From Prado023 sp963700395 (lineage in GTDB: Bacteria > Actinomycetota > Actinomycetes > S36-B12 > CAIYMF01): a stretch of 64,000 bases of DNA. A program made the position numbers and the translations under genes. Below, in pieces: positions 9,236 through 18,168 of this stretch. Below the pieces are notes generated by a model. It was given only the letters and a program-made list of their open reading frames with translations. It did no database searches and was not told the origin of the DNA. Within the stretch, counting starts at the first letter, position 1; each line of letters opens with the position of its first letter. The stretch is taken from positions 197,848 through 261,847 of the forward strand of contig CAVOXI010000004.1 in the NCBI GenBank assembly GCA_963700395.1, given 5' to 3'.

Positions 9236-11503
9236 TCAGACGCTCATGTGGAACGTGCGGTCGATGACGTCCTGCTGCTGCTCGCGGGTCAGCCGCACGA
9301 AGTTCACCGCGTAGCCCGAGACCCTGATGGTCAGCTGCGGGTAGTTCATCGGGTTCTCCATGGCATCGAGGAGCATCTCGCGGTTGAGCACGTTGACGTT
9401 CATGTGGAAGCCGCGGCTGTCCACGTAGCCGTCGAGCACCCCGATCAGGTTGTCCACGCGCTCCTGCTCGGTCTTGCCCAGGCCCGAGGGGATCACCGAC
9501 GCGGTCATGGAGATGCCGTCCTGGGCATCTGCGTAGGGCAGGTGCGCCACGGACAGCGCGGCGGGGATCAGGCCCTTGTGGTCACGACCGTGCATCGGGT
9601 TGGCGCCGGGGGCGAAGGGCTCGCCACGCTTGCGGCCGTCGGGGGTGGAGCCGGTGTTCGCGCCGTAGACCACGTTGGACGTGATGGTCAGCACCGACTG
9701 CGTGTGCCGGGCATCGCGGTAGGCCGGGTATGAGCGCACCTTGTCCATGAAGACGCTGACGATGTGGGCGGCGATGTCATCGACGCGCGGGTCGTTGTTG
9801 CCGAACGCCGGGTACTCGCCGTCGAGCTCGAACTCGGTGATCAGCCCGGTCTCGTCGCGCACCGGGTGCACGCCGGCGTACTTGATCGCCGACAGCGAGT
9901 CGGCCACGATCGACAGCCCGGCGATGCCGCACGCCAGCGTGCGCTCCGGGTCGTAGTCGTGCAGCGCCATCTCGAGGCGCTCGTAGGCGTACTTGTCGTG
10001 CATGTAGTGGATGATGTTCAGCGCGTTGACGTACACGTCGGCAAGCCAGGTCATGGCCGCGTCGAAGCGCTCCCAGACGTCGTCGAAGTCCAGGGTGTCG
10101 GTCGTGACCGGATCGCCGAGCTCGATGACCTTCTTGCCCGAGATCTCGTCGCGACCGCCGTTGATCGCGTAGAGCAGGGTCTTGGCCAGGTTCACCCGGG
10201 CGCCGAAGAACTGCATCCGCTTGCCGACCGGCATGCTCGACACGCAGCACGCGATCGCGCAGTCGTCGCCGCCCTCGTTGAACTCGCGCAGCAGGTCGTC
10301 GGACTCGTACTGGATGGCTGAGGTGTCGATGGAGACCTTGGCGCAGAACTCCTTGAAGCCGGTGGGCAGCGCCGCGGACCACAGGACGGTCAGGTTCGGC
10401 TCGGGCGCCGGGCCCAGGTTGTACAGGGTCTGCAGGAACCGGAACGAGGACCGTGTGACCAGGGGCCGGCCGTCGTAGCCCATGCCGCCGATCGACTCGG
10501 TGACCCAGGTCGGGTCCCCGGAGAACAGCGCGTCGTACTCGGGGGTGCGCAGGAAGCGCACCATCCGCAGCTTGATCACGAAGTCGTCGACCAGCTCCTG
10601 GGCGGCGGACTCGGTCAGGGCGCCGGCGTCGATGTCGCGCTGGAGGAAGACGTCGAGGAACGTGGAGACCCGGCCCAGGCTCATGGCCGCGCCGTTCTGC
10701 TCCTTGATGGAACCCAGGTACGCCATGTACAGCCACTGGATCGCCTCCTGGGCGGTGACCGCCGGGCGGCGCAGGTCCAGGCCGTGCATCTGGCCGAGCT
10801 CCACGAGCTCGGCCAGGGCGCGGATCTGCTCGTTGAGCTCCTCGCGGTCGCGGATGACCGCGTCGCTGCTGAGGCGGTCATCCAGCGTGGCCAGCTCGGC
10901 CTTCTTCGCCACGATGAGCCGGTCGACGCCGTAGAGCGCGACGCGGCGGTAGTCGCCGATGATCCGGCCACGGCCGTACGCGTCGGGCAGGCCGGTGATG
11001 ATGTGGCTGGAGCGGGCCGCGCGGATCGCCGGCGTGTAGGCGTCGAACACGCCCTGGTTGTGGGTCTTGCGGTACTTCGTGAAGATCTCGCCCACGCGGG
11101 GGTCCGGCTCGTAGCCGTACGCCTTGAGCCCGTTCTCGACCATCCGGTAGCCGCCGTTGGGCATGATCGCGCGCTTGAGCGGCGCCTCGGTCTGCAGCCC
11201 GACGATGAGCTCCGGGATGTCCTCGGTGATCCGACCCGGGGCGTGCGAGGTGATGGTGCTCGGGGTGTGCGGGTCCACGTCGAGGATGCCGCGCTCGAGC
11301 TCGACGACCATCAGGTCGGCCACGAACCGCCACAGCGACTCCGTGCGCTCCGTCGGGCCGGCGAGGAAGGACGCGTCACCCTCGTACGGGGTGTAGTTGC
11401 CGCGGATGAACGCAGCGACGTCGACGGCCTCGCGCCACGGGCCGTCATCGAAGCCCGCCCACGGGTCGGAGCTGGTGGTCGGTCGGTCTGCTGCGATGGT
11501 CAC
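9236..11503 (-). CDS. pflB: Formate C-acetyltransferase (pyruvate formate-lyase)
   Basis: Glycyl-radical enzyme that splits pyruvate with CoA into acetyl-CoA and formate without oxygen. The two catalytic cysteines are at 419-420 (IACCVSSM) and the radical glycine is residue 730 in RVSGYAVNF. At 755 residues it matches E. coli PflB (760). The start is GTG 11503 with GAGG six bases upstream; the frame is open 13 codons further but unsupported there. It forms a pair with pflA. The 283 bases to the divergent reductase gene should hold its promoter, but I found no convincing FNR- or Rex-like operator. Unusual in a window otherwise dominated by respiratory genes. Confidence 0.96.
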   Translation of the reverse strand: MTIAADRPTTSSDPWAGFDDGPWREAVDVAAFIRGNYTPYEGDASFLAGPTERTESLWRFVADLMVVELERGILDVDPHTPSTITSHAPGRITEDIPELIVGLQTEAPLKRAIMPNGGYRMVENGLKAYGYEPDPRVGEIFTKYRKTHNQGVFDAYTPAIRAARSSHIITGLPDAYGRGRIIGDYRRVALYGVDRLIVAKKAELATLDDRLSSDAVIRDREELNEQIRALAELVELGQMHGLDLRRPAVTAQEAIQWLYMAYLGSIKEQNGAAMSLGRVSTFLDVFLQRDIDAGALTESAAQELVDDFVIKLRMVRFLRTPEYDALFSGDPTWVTESIGGMGYDGRPLVTRSSFRFLQTLYNLGPAPEPNLTVLWSAALPTGFKEFCAKVSIDTSAIQYESDDLLREFNEGGDDCAIACCVSSMPVGKRMQFFGARVNLAKTLLYAINGGRDEISGKKVIELGDPVTTDTLDFDDVWERFDAAMTWLADVYVNALNIIHYMHDKYAYERLEMALHDYDPERTLACGIAGLSIVADSLSAIKYAGVHPVRDETGLITEFELDGEYPAFGNNDPRVDDIAAHIVSVFMDKVRSYPAYRDARHTQSVLTITSNVVYGANTGSTPDGRKRGEPFAPGANPMHGRDHKGLIPAALSVAHLPYADAQDGISMTASVIPSGLGKTEQERVDNLIGVLDGYVDSRGFHMNVNVLNREMLLDAMENPMNYPQLTIRVSGYAVNFVRLTREQQQDVIDRTFHMSV

Positions 11504-11786
11504 TGCGGTCCTCTGGTCGGCTCGATCGCGGGCGTTGCCCAATTGTCCCCCGGGGCGTCCAGCGAAGGATGCCCGAACTGGTCCGGCCTACTCGGGACCT
11601 TGGTCCTGCCTGCCGGGGTTTGTCCGCTTCTCGGATCATCGGCGCGCCGAGGAGCGGACAGGCCGACGAGTGGTCCACGCGGGAGCGGACGGAACGGCGG
11701 GGCCAGGGCAGCTCGCGGATGCGTCTGCGGCCCTTCGGACCCGGGTCTAGAATCTGGGACGAATCCCCCAGGCCACGAGGTGCCCG

Positions 11787-13067
11787 ATGCCCGACCACGC
11801 CCAGGACGCCGACGTCATCGTCGTCGGCGCCGGACCGGCGGGCTCGGCCACCGCTCACCGGCTGGCCGCCGCCGGGCGCGACGTGCTGCTGCTGGAGAAG
11901 GCCGCCTTCCCACGGGACAAGGTCTGCGGCGACGGCCTGACCCCGCGCGCTGTCCGCTCCCTGATCGACATGGGCGTCGACATCTCCCCGGAGAAGGGCT
12001 GGGCCCGCAACAACGGCCTGCGGATCATCGCCAACGGGCGCACGTACGAGCTGCCCTGGCCCGAGCTCGAGCGCTTCCCCAACTACGGACTTGTCCGCTC
12101 GCGCATGGAGCTCGACGAGATCCTCGCCCGGCACGCCGCGGCGGCGGGAGCCCGCCTGAACGAGTGCACGAAGGTGCTCGAGCCGACCCGCCACGAGCGC
12201 ACGGGGCGCGTCACCGGCGTCGTCGCCCAGCCGGTGGACGACCGCGGCCGTGCTGCCGGCTCCCGGGTCACCTACCGCGCCCCGGTCGTGGTCGCCGCCG
12301 ACGGCGTGAGCTCGCGGATGAGCGTGGCGATGGGTGTCGGAGTGCGCGACGACCGGCCGATGGGCGTCGCCGTGCGCGCCTACGCACCGAGTCCGCGCGC
12401 CGCCGAGCCCTGGATGGAGTCCCACCTCGAGCTGCGCTCCGACGGTGCCCTGCTGCCCGGCTACGGCTGGGTGTTCGGGCTCGCCGACGGGACCATCAAC
12501 ATCGGCCTGGGCATCCTGAACACCTCGGACGCCTTCGGCAATGTCGACTACCGCGACCACCTGCGCCGGTGGATGCGGGAGACCCCGGAGCACTGGGAGC
12601 TGCGCGAGCACGCCGACACGGTTCGGATCGGCGGGATGGCCCTTCCGATGGGCTTCAACCGGCAGCCGCACTACGCCAGGGGGCTGCTCCTGGTCGGGGA
12701 CGCCGGGGGCATGGTCAACCCCTTCAACGGCGAGGGCATCGACTACGCGCTGGAGGCCGGTGCACTGGCCGGCGCGCGCATCGACGCCGCGCTCGACGAG
12801 CCCCGCGCCGAGGGCCGCGAGACCCAGCTGCACAGCTATGCGGCCGACCTCAAGGCGCACTACGGCGGGTACTACACGCTCGGTCGCTGGTTCGTCCGCG
12901 CTATCGGCAACCCCAGCGTGATGAAGCTGGCAACCACCTACGGCATGCCCGTGCCGGTGCTGCGGGAGCTGGCGCTCAAGCTGATGGCCAACCTCACCGA
13001 CACTGCCGATCCCGACCCCATGGACCGGCTGATCAACATGCTGTCGCGGGTGACACCGGCCGCATGA
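11787..13067 (+). CDS. Geranylgeranyl reductase family flavoprotein (probable menaquinone reductase)
   Basis: FAD-dependent reductase of 426 residues. The N-terminal dinucleotide fold is VIVVGAGPAGSATAHRLA, followed by LLLEKAAFPRDKVCGDGL (the family PRxKxCGxG motif), VVAADGVSS and LLVGDAGGMVNPFNGEGI (second FAD motif). In mycobacteria the relative MenJ saturates one isoprene unit of menaquinone. The position between menaquinone genes and nuo supports that role here, but phospholipid or carotenoid substrates remain possible. ATG 11787 has GAGG seven bases upstream, and a TAGAAT at 11748-11753 could be its -10 element. Confidence 0.88.
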   Translation: MPDHAQDADVIVVGAGPAGSATAHRLAAAGRDVLLLEKAAFPRDKVCGDGLTPRAVRSLIDMGVDISPEKGWARNNGLRIIANGRTYELPWPELERFPNYGLVRSRMELDEILARHAAAAGARLNECTKVLEPTRHERTGRVTGVVAQPVDDRGRAAGSRVTYRAPVVVAADGVSSRMSVAMGVGVRDDRPMGVAVRAYAPSPRAAEPWMESHLELRSDGALLPGYGWVFGLADGTINIGLGILNTSDAFGNVDYRDHLRRWMRETPEHWELREHADTVRIGGMALPMGFNRQPHYARGLLLVGDAGGMVNPFNGEGIDYALEAGALAGARIDAALDEPRAEGRETQLHSYAADLKAHYGGYYTLGRWFVRAIGNPSVMKLATTYGMPVPVLRELALKLMANLTDTADPDPMDRLINMLSRVTPAA

Positions 13068-13088
13068 GGGGACCACGAGCGTGTCGGT

Positions 13089-13109
13089 GCACCCATGGGT
13101 GCCTAGGAT
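13089..13109 (+). promoter_or_regulatory. nuo operon promoter region with a 14-base palindrome abutting the -10
   Basis: TAGGAT (13104-13109) is a plausible -10 for the nuo operon, about 59 bases before the nuoA start. The perfect palindrome GCACCCATGGGTGC (13089-13102) fills the spacer right next to it. A protein bound there would block RNA polymerase. No good -35 hexamer is visible. Confidence 0.45.
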
Positions 13110-13167
13110 GTGACCGCCCGAGCCGAGTCGGCACGGGCAGTCCGATGAAAGGACGGGTGCCACTGCC

Positions 13168-13527
13168 GTGAACGTCTACATCCCGATCCTCATCCTCGGA
13201 CTCCTGGCCTTCGGCTTCGCGCTGTTCTCCGTCGCCGTCGCCGGGATCACCGGGCCCAAGCGCTACAACCGCGCCCGCCTGGATGCCTACGAGTGCGGCA
13301 TCCAGCCCACCCCCATGCGCATCGGCGGCGGCCGGTTCCCGGTCAAGTACTACCTGACCGCGATGCTGTTCATCGTCTTCGACATCGAGATCGTCTTCCT
13401 CTACCCGTGGGCAGTCACCTTCGACATGCTCGGGATCTTCGGGCTGGTGGAGATGCTGCTGTTCATCGCGACCCTGCTCGTCGCCTACGTCTACGTGTGG
13501 CGGCGCGACGGACTGGAGTGGGACTGA
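13168..13527 (+). CDS. nuoA: NADH-quinone oxidoreductase subunit A
   Basis: Small membrane subunit of complex I, 119 residues with three transmembrane helices (about 4-27, 63-83, 90-112). The family motif YECGIQP contains the conserved loop cysteine that lies near the quinone channel, followed by YYLTAMLFIVFDIEIVFLYPWA. The start is GTG 13168; AAAGGA lies about 19 bases upstream, so the ribosome site is poor. It is the first of 14 nuo genes in the standard order A-N, all on the plus strand and mostly overlapping by four bases. Confidence 0.96.
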   Translation: MNVYIPILILGLLAFGFALFSVAVAGITGPKRYNRARLDAYECGIQPTPMRIGGGRFPVKYYLTAMLFIVFDIEIVFLYPWAVTFDMLGIFGLVEMLLFIATLLVAYVYVWRRDGLEWD

Positions 13528-13528
13528 C

Positions 13529-14083
13529 ATGGGACTCGAGGAACAACTGCCCTCCGGGGTGCTGCTCACCAGCGTCGAGCTGCTCGCGGGCTACGCGCGC
13601 AAGAGCTCGATGTGGCCGGCGACGTTCGGCCTGGCCTGCTGCGCCATCGAGATGATGGCCACAGGCGCCGGGCGCTACGACCTCGCCCGGTTCGGCATGG
13701 AGGTCTTCCGCGGCTCCCCGCGCCAGGCCGACCTGATGATCGTGGCCGGTCGCGTGAGCAACAAGATGGCCCCGGTGCTGCGCCAGGTGTACGACCAGAT
13801 GCCCGGCCCCAAGTGGGTCATCGCGATGGGCGTCTGCGCGTCCTCGGGCGGGATGTTCAACAACTACGCCATCGTCCAGGGCGTCGACCACATCGTCCCC
13901 GTCGACATCTACCTGCCCGGCTGCCCGCCGCGGCCCGAGATGCTCATGGACGCGATCCTCACGCTGCACGAGCAGGTGATGGACTCCAAGCTCGGCGCGA
14001 ACCGCCAGCGCCAGATCACCGAGCTGGAGGCAGCGGCCCTCACCGCGCCGCCCACCATCGAGATGCGGGGGCTGCTGCGATGA
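13529..14083 (+). CDS. nuoB: NADH-quinone oxidoreductase subunit B
   Basis: Carries cluster N2, the last [4Fe-4S] before quinone. The four ligands are seen as the tandem pair in FGLACCAIEMM, the Cys in GVCASSGGMFNNYA and the Cys in PGCPPRPEML. The quinone-pocket segment GAGRYDLARFG is intact. The 184 residues match the family. It starts two bases after nuoA. Compare the shorter paralogue at 41281, which lacks the pocket segment. Confidence 0.97.
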   Translation: MGLEEQLPSGVLLTSVELLAGYARKSSMWPATFGLACCAIEMMATGAGRYDLARFGMEVFRGSPRQADLMIVAGRVSNKMAPVLRQVYDQMPGPKWVIAMGVCASSGGMFNNYAIVQGVDHIVPVDIYLPGCPPRPEMLMDAILTLHEQVMDSKLGANRQRQITELEAAALTAPPTIEMRGLLR

Positions 14084-14799
14084 GCGAGAGCAGCCAGGTG
14101 GTCCCGGTCGGGGCCGTCGACCTCGGCCTGGACCCGGTCACCGACACCGTGGGCGTTCGTCAGGGCGCCTTCGGCGTGTCGGGCTCGGGTGACACCACGG
14201 GCTTCGGCGGGCTCGTGCGCCCCATCGAGATGCCCGGCGCCAGCCAGAAGCCCTACGGCGGGTACTTCGACGCCGTGACCGAGGAGCTCGAGCTCGCGCT
14301 GGCCGATGCCGGCGTGCCGGCCGAGTCGGCGATCGAGAAGGTCGTCGTCGACCGCGGCGAGATGACCCTCTACGTCCGTCGCGAGCACCTGCTGGCCGTC
14401 GCCGCGGAGCTGCGCGACGAGCCGGGGCTGCGCTTCGAGGTGTGCCACTCGGTGTCCGGGGTGCACTACCCCGCCGACACCGGCCGCGAGCTGCACGCAG
14501 TCATCCACCTCCTGTCGATGACCCACAGGCGGCGCATCCGCGTCGAGGTGACCTGTCCCGAGTCCGACCAGCACATCCCGTCGGTGACCGACGTCTGGGC
14601 CTCGGCGGACTGGCACGAGCGCGAGACCTGGGACATGTTCGGGATCCACTTCGACGGGCACCCGGCACTGACCCGGATCCTGATGCCCGACGACTGGCCG
14701 GGCCACCCGCAGCGCAAGGACTACCCGCTCGGCGGGATCCCCGTGGAGTACAAGGGCGCGACCGTCCCGGCGCCGGACCAGCGGAGGTCGTACAACTGA
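14080..14799 (+). CDS. nuoC: NADH-quinone oxidoreductase subunit C
   Basis: Peripheral-arm subunit of 239 residues that packs against NuoD. The signature is WHERETWDMFGIHFDGHP, followed by RILMPDDWPGHPQRKDYP, both typical of the 30-kDa subunit. About 60 residues at the N-terminus precede the domain and look disordered. ATG 14080 overlaps the nuoB stop (ATGA). The reading frame extends upstream of this as an artefact inside nuoB. Confidence 0.96.
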   Translation: MSESSQVVPVGAVDLGLDPVTDTVGVRQGAFGVSGSGDTTGFGGLVRPIEMPGASQKPYGGYFDAVTEELELALADAGVPAESAIEKVVVDRGEMTLYVRREHLLAVAAELRDEPGLRFEVCHSVSGVHYPADTGRELHAVIHLLSMTHRRRIRVEVTCPESDQHIPSVTDVWASADWHERETWDMFGIHFDGHPALTRILMPDDWPGHPQRKDYPLGGIPVEYKGATVPAPDQRRSYN

Positions 14800-16178
14800 T
14801 GAGCACGACGTATGAGTCCGGCGAGGCGTTCGAGCCCGCCGAGAGCCCCGACGAGGCCCCGGGCTACGACACCACCGAGGGCCGGGTCTTCACCGTGTCC
14901 GGCGGGGACTGGGACACCATCACCATCGACCCGAGCGTGGCCAACGAGCGCATCGTGGTCAACATGGGCCCGCAGCACCCCTCCACCCACGGCGTCCTGC
15001 GCCTGATCCTCGAGCTCGAGGGCGAGAGCGTGCAGGAGGCCCGGTGCGGCATCGGGTACCTGCACACCGGGATCGAGAAGAACCTCGAGTACCGCAGCTG
15101 GACCCAGGGCACGACGTTCGTCACCCGCATGGACTACCTGTCCAGCTTCTTCAACGAGACCGGCTACAGCCTTGCGGTCGAGAAGCTGCTCGGGATCACC
15201 GACGACGTCCCGGACCGCGCCACCGTGATCCGGGTCATCCTCATGGAGCTCAACAGGGTGGGCTCGCACCTGGTCTGCCTGGCGACCGGAGCCCTCGAGC
15301 TCGGCGCGCTGACCGCCATGACCTTCGGCTTCCGCGAGCGCGAGCTGATCCTGGACATCTTCGAGCTCGTGACGGGGCTGCGGATGAACCACGCGTTCAT
15401 CCGTCCCGGAGGCCTGGCCCAGGACATGCCGGAGAAGGACGACCTCGGCCAGGACATGCGCACGCGCATCCAGTCGACGATCGACACGCTGCGCGTGCGG
15501 TTCAAGGACACCTCGAACCTCCTGGTCGACAACTCCATCTGGATGGGCCGCACCTCGGGCATCGGCTACCTGGACCTCACCGGATGCATCGCCCTGGGTG
15601 TCACCGGACCGATCCTGCGCGCCACCGGGTACCCCTGGGACGCCCGCAAGGACATGCCCTACTGCGGCTACGAGCGCTACGAGTTCGAGGTCCCCACCCA
15701 GAGCACCTCCGATGCCTACGGCCGCTTCCTGATCCGCCTCGCGGAGATGGAGCAGAGCCTGAACATCGTCGAGCAGGCGCTGGAGTACCTGCAGCCCGGC
15801 CCGGTGATGGTCGACGACCCGAAGGTCGCCTGGCCCGCGCAGCTGGCCATCGGCAGCGACGGCATGGGCAACTCCCTGGACCACATCCGCCACATCATGG
15901 GCAGCTCGATGGAGGCGCTCATCCACCACTTCAAGCTGGTGACCGAGGGCTACAGCGTCCCGGTGGGCCAGACCTACCAGGTGCTCGAGGCTCCGCGCGG
16001 CGAGCTCGGCGTGCACGTGGTGTCCCACGGCGGGACCAAGCCCTACCGCGTGCACTTCCGCGATCCGAGCTTCAACAACCTGCAGTCGGTGGCCGCCATG
16101 TGCGAGGGCGGCCAGGTCGCTGACGTCGTGGCCGCCGTCGCCAGCATCGACCCCGTGATGGGAGGCGTGGACCGCTGA
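14799..16178 (+). CDS. nuoD: NADH-quinone oxidoreductase subunit D
   Basis: The 49-kDa subunit, homologous to the [NiFe]-hydrogenase large subunit, that forms the quinone site with NuoB. It has 459 residues. Hallmarks are NMGPQHPSTHGVLRL (with the quinone-site His), GYLHTGIEKN, the TRMDYLSS segment and GELGVHVVSHGG near the C-terminus. An acidic 45-residue N-terminal extension precedes the conserved core. The start ATG overlaps the nuoC stop by one base (TGATG). Confidence 0.97.
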   Translation: MSTTYESGEAFEPAESPDEAPGYDTTEGRVFTVSGGDWDTITIDPSVANERIVVNMGPQHPSTHGVLRLILELEGESVQEARCGIGYLHTGIEKNLEYRSWTQGTTFVTRMDYLSSFFNETGYSLAVEKLLGITDDVPDRATVIRVILMELNRVGSHLVCLATGALELGALTAMTFGFRERELILDIFELVTGLRMNHAFIRPGGLAQDMPEKDDLGQDMRTRIQSTIDTLRVRFKDTSNLLVDNSIWMGRTSGIGYLDLTGCIALGVTGPILRATGYPWDARKDMPYCGYERYEFEVPTQSTSDAYGRFLIRLAEMEQSLNIVEQALEYLQPGPVMVDDPKVAWPAQLAIGSDGMGNSLDHIRHIMGSSMEALIHHFKLVTEGYSVPVGQTYQVLEAPRGELGVHVVSHGGTKPYRVHFRDPSFNNLQSVAAMCEGGQVADVVAAVASIDPVMGGVDR

Positions 16179-16867
16179 TGTCCATCTCCGAGACCACCCG
16201 GACCGAGCTCGCCGAGCTCGCCGGTCGCTACCCGCAGGCGCGCTCGGCGCTGCTGCCGATGCTGCACCTCGTGCAGTCCGAGGAGGGCTACGTGAGCCCC
16301 GAGGGGATCGCGGCCTGCGCGCAGACCCTCGCCCTGAGCACCGCCGAGGTGGCGGCCGTCGCCACGTTCTACACGATGTACAAGCGGCGCCCCGCTGGCG
16401 CGCACCACGTCGGGGTGTGCACCAACACGATGTGCGCCCTCCTCGGTGGCGACGCGCTCTGGGACGCCGTCAGCGCCCACACCGGCGCCGGGCACGACGA
16501 GGTCAGCGCGAACGGCACGTTCGACCTCGAGCGCATCGAGTGCCAGGCCGCCTGCACGCACGCGCCGGTGATGACCGTGGACTGGGAGTTCTTCGACCGG
16601 ATGACCCCGGACGCCGCGATCGCCGTGCTCGACGCCCTCGAATCCGGCGAGGAGGTCCGCTCGACGCGTGGCCCGGTGGTCCGCGGGTTCAGGGCGGCAT
16701 CGCGGACGATCTCCGGCATCGACGACGACGGCCTGACCGCCGAGGGTGGTTCAGCCGACGAGCTGATGGTGACCACCACGACCGCCGCCGCGGAGCGTGG
16801 CATCCCTGCGGCCGACGGTGGACCCGCTCCGGGCGACCAGCCCGTCGGGACGGGGGCGCGGGCATGA
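16178..16867 (+). CDS. nuoE: NADH-quinone oxidoreductase subunit E
   Basis: The 24-kDa [2Fe-2S] subunit. Ligands appear as CTNTMC (Cys-x4-Cys) and ECQAAC (Cys-x3-Cys). The core ends near residue 165 of 229, and the rest is a Thr/Ala/Gly-rich tail with no recognisable domain. It overlaps nuoD by one base and nuoF by four. With NuoF and NuoG it makes the NADH-oxidising module, so this complex I should accept NADH. Confidence 0.96.
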   Translation: MSISETTRTELAELAGRYPQARSALLPMLHLVQSEEGYVSPEGIAACAQTLALSTAEVAAVATFYTMYKRRPAGAHHVGVCTNTMCALLGGDALWDAVSAHTGAGHDEVSANGTFDLERIECQAACTHAPVMTVDWEFFDRMTPDAAIAVLDALESGEEVRSTRGPVVRGFRAASRTISGIDDDGLTAEGGSADELMVTTTTAAAERGIPAADGGPAPGDQPVGTGARA

Positions 16868-18168
16868 CCCTGACCCCGGTCCTCACCGCGCACTGGGACG
16901 AGGCTGACTCCTACACGATCGACGCCTACCGGCGCCATGGCGGCTACGAGCAGGTGGCGCAGGGCTTCGCGATGGGCCCGGACGCGCTGATCGGGCTGGT
17001 CAAGGACTCCGGCCTCCGCGGCCGCGGCGGGGCGGGCTTCCCCACCGGCATGAAGTGGGGCTTCGTGCCCCAGGGCGACGGCAAGCCGCACTACCTCGTC
17101 GTGAACGCCGACGAGTCCGAGCCGGGTGCCTGCAAGGACATCCCGCTCATGCTGGCCAACCCGCACGCACTGGTCGAGGGCTGCATCCTCACCTCGTACG
17201 CGATCCGCGCCAACCACGCCTTCATCTACGTCCGCGGCGAGGTCCCGCACGTGCAGCGCAGGTTGCGCGCCGCGGTGCGCGAGGCCTACGCGGCCGGCTT
17301 CCTCGGCAGGGACATCCAGGGCACGGGATTCGACCTCGACCTGATCGTGCACTCCGGGGCCGGGGCGTACATCTGCGGCGAGGAGACAGCGCTGCTGGAC
17401 TCCCTCGAGGGCCGTCGCGGCCAGCCGCGCCTCAAGCCGCCGTTCCCCGCCGTGGCCGGGCTCTACGCCTCGCCGACGGTGGTCAACAACGTCGAGACCG
17501 TGGCCAACGTGCCCTACATCGTGCGCAACGGCGCTGACTGGCTGCGCCAGTGGGGCACCGAGAAGTCCCCGGGCTTCAAGCTCATGAGCGTCTCGGGCCA
17601 CGTGAAGCGCCCCGGCGTCTACGAGGTGGCGCTGGGCACGACGATGCGCCAGCTGCTGGAGTACGCCGGTGGGATGCGCAACGGTGGGGACCCGAAGTTC
17701 TGGCTGCCGGGGGGTTCCAGCGTCCCGATGCTCACCGCAGCGCACCTCGACCTCCCCCTGACCTACGAGGACATGGCCGCCGCCGGAACGATGCTCGGAA
17801 CGGCCACTCCCATGGTCTTCGACGAGACCGTGTCGGTGGTCAAGGCCATCAGCCGGTGGTTGGAGTTCTACGCCCACGAGTCCTGCGGCAAGTGCACGCC
17901 CTGCCGTGAGGGCACCGGCTGGATCGCCGGCACCCTGGAGAAGTTCGAGGCGGGCCACGGCAGCCAGCACGAGCTCGGGCTGCTCGAGGACGTGTGCGGG
18001 CAGATCCTCGGTCGCTCGTTCTGCGCCCTCGGTGATGCGGCCGCCACACCCTTCCCTGCGGCGCTCAAGCACTTCCCGGAGGAGTTCCTCGCCGGGACGC
18101 ACACCGCTGCCGATGCGGCCTTCAACCCCGCCGCCGCCACCGTCCTGCCTGCAGGAGCCAGCCGATGA
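16864..18168 (+). CDS. nuoF: NADH-quinone oxidoreductase subunit F
   Basis: NADH- and FMN-binding 51-kDa subunit, 434 residues. The NADH/FMN site is GLRGRGGAGFPTGMKW (about 46-61) and the FMN loop is VNADESEPGACKD. YICGEETALLDSLEG and the cluster N3 ligands ESCGKCTPCREGT plus the later Cys in SFCALGD are all intact. ATG 16864 overlaps nuoE as ATGA. An Ala-rich tail follows the last conserved block. Confidence 0.97.
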   Translation: MTLTPVLTAHWDEADSYTIDAYRRHGGYEQVAQGFAMGPDALIGLVKDSGLRGRGGAGFPTGMKWGFVPQGDGKPHYLVVNADESEPGACKDIPLMLANPHALVEGCILTSYAIRANHAFIYVRGEVPHVQRRLRAAVREAYAAGFLGRDIQGTGFDLDLIVHSGAGAYICGEETALLDSLEGRRGQPRLKPPFPAVAGLYASPTVVNNVETVANVPYIVRNGADWLRQWGTEKSPGFKLMSVSGHVKRPGVYEVALGTTMRQLLEYAGGMRNGGDPKFWLPGGSSVPMLTAAHLDLPLTYEDMAAAGTMLGTATPMVFDETVSVVKAISRWLEFYAHESCGKCTPCREGTGWIAGTLEKFEAGHGSQHELGLLEDVCGQILGRSFCALGDAAATPFPAALKHFPEEFLAGTHTAADAAFNPAAATVLPAGASR

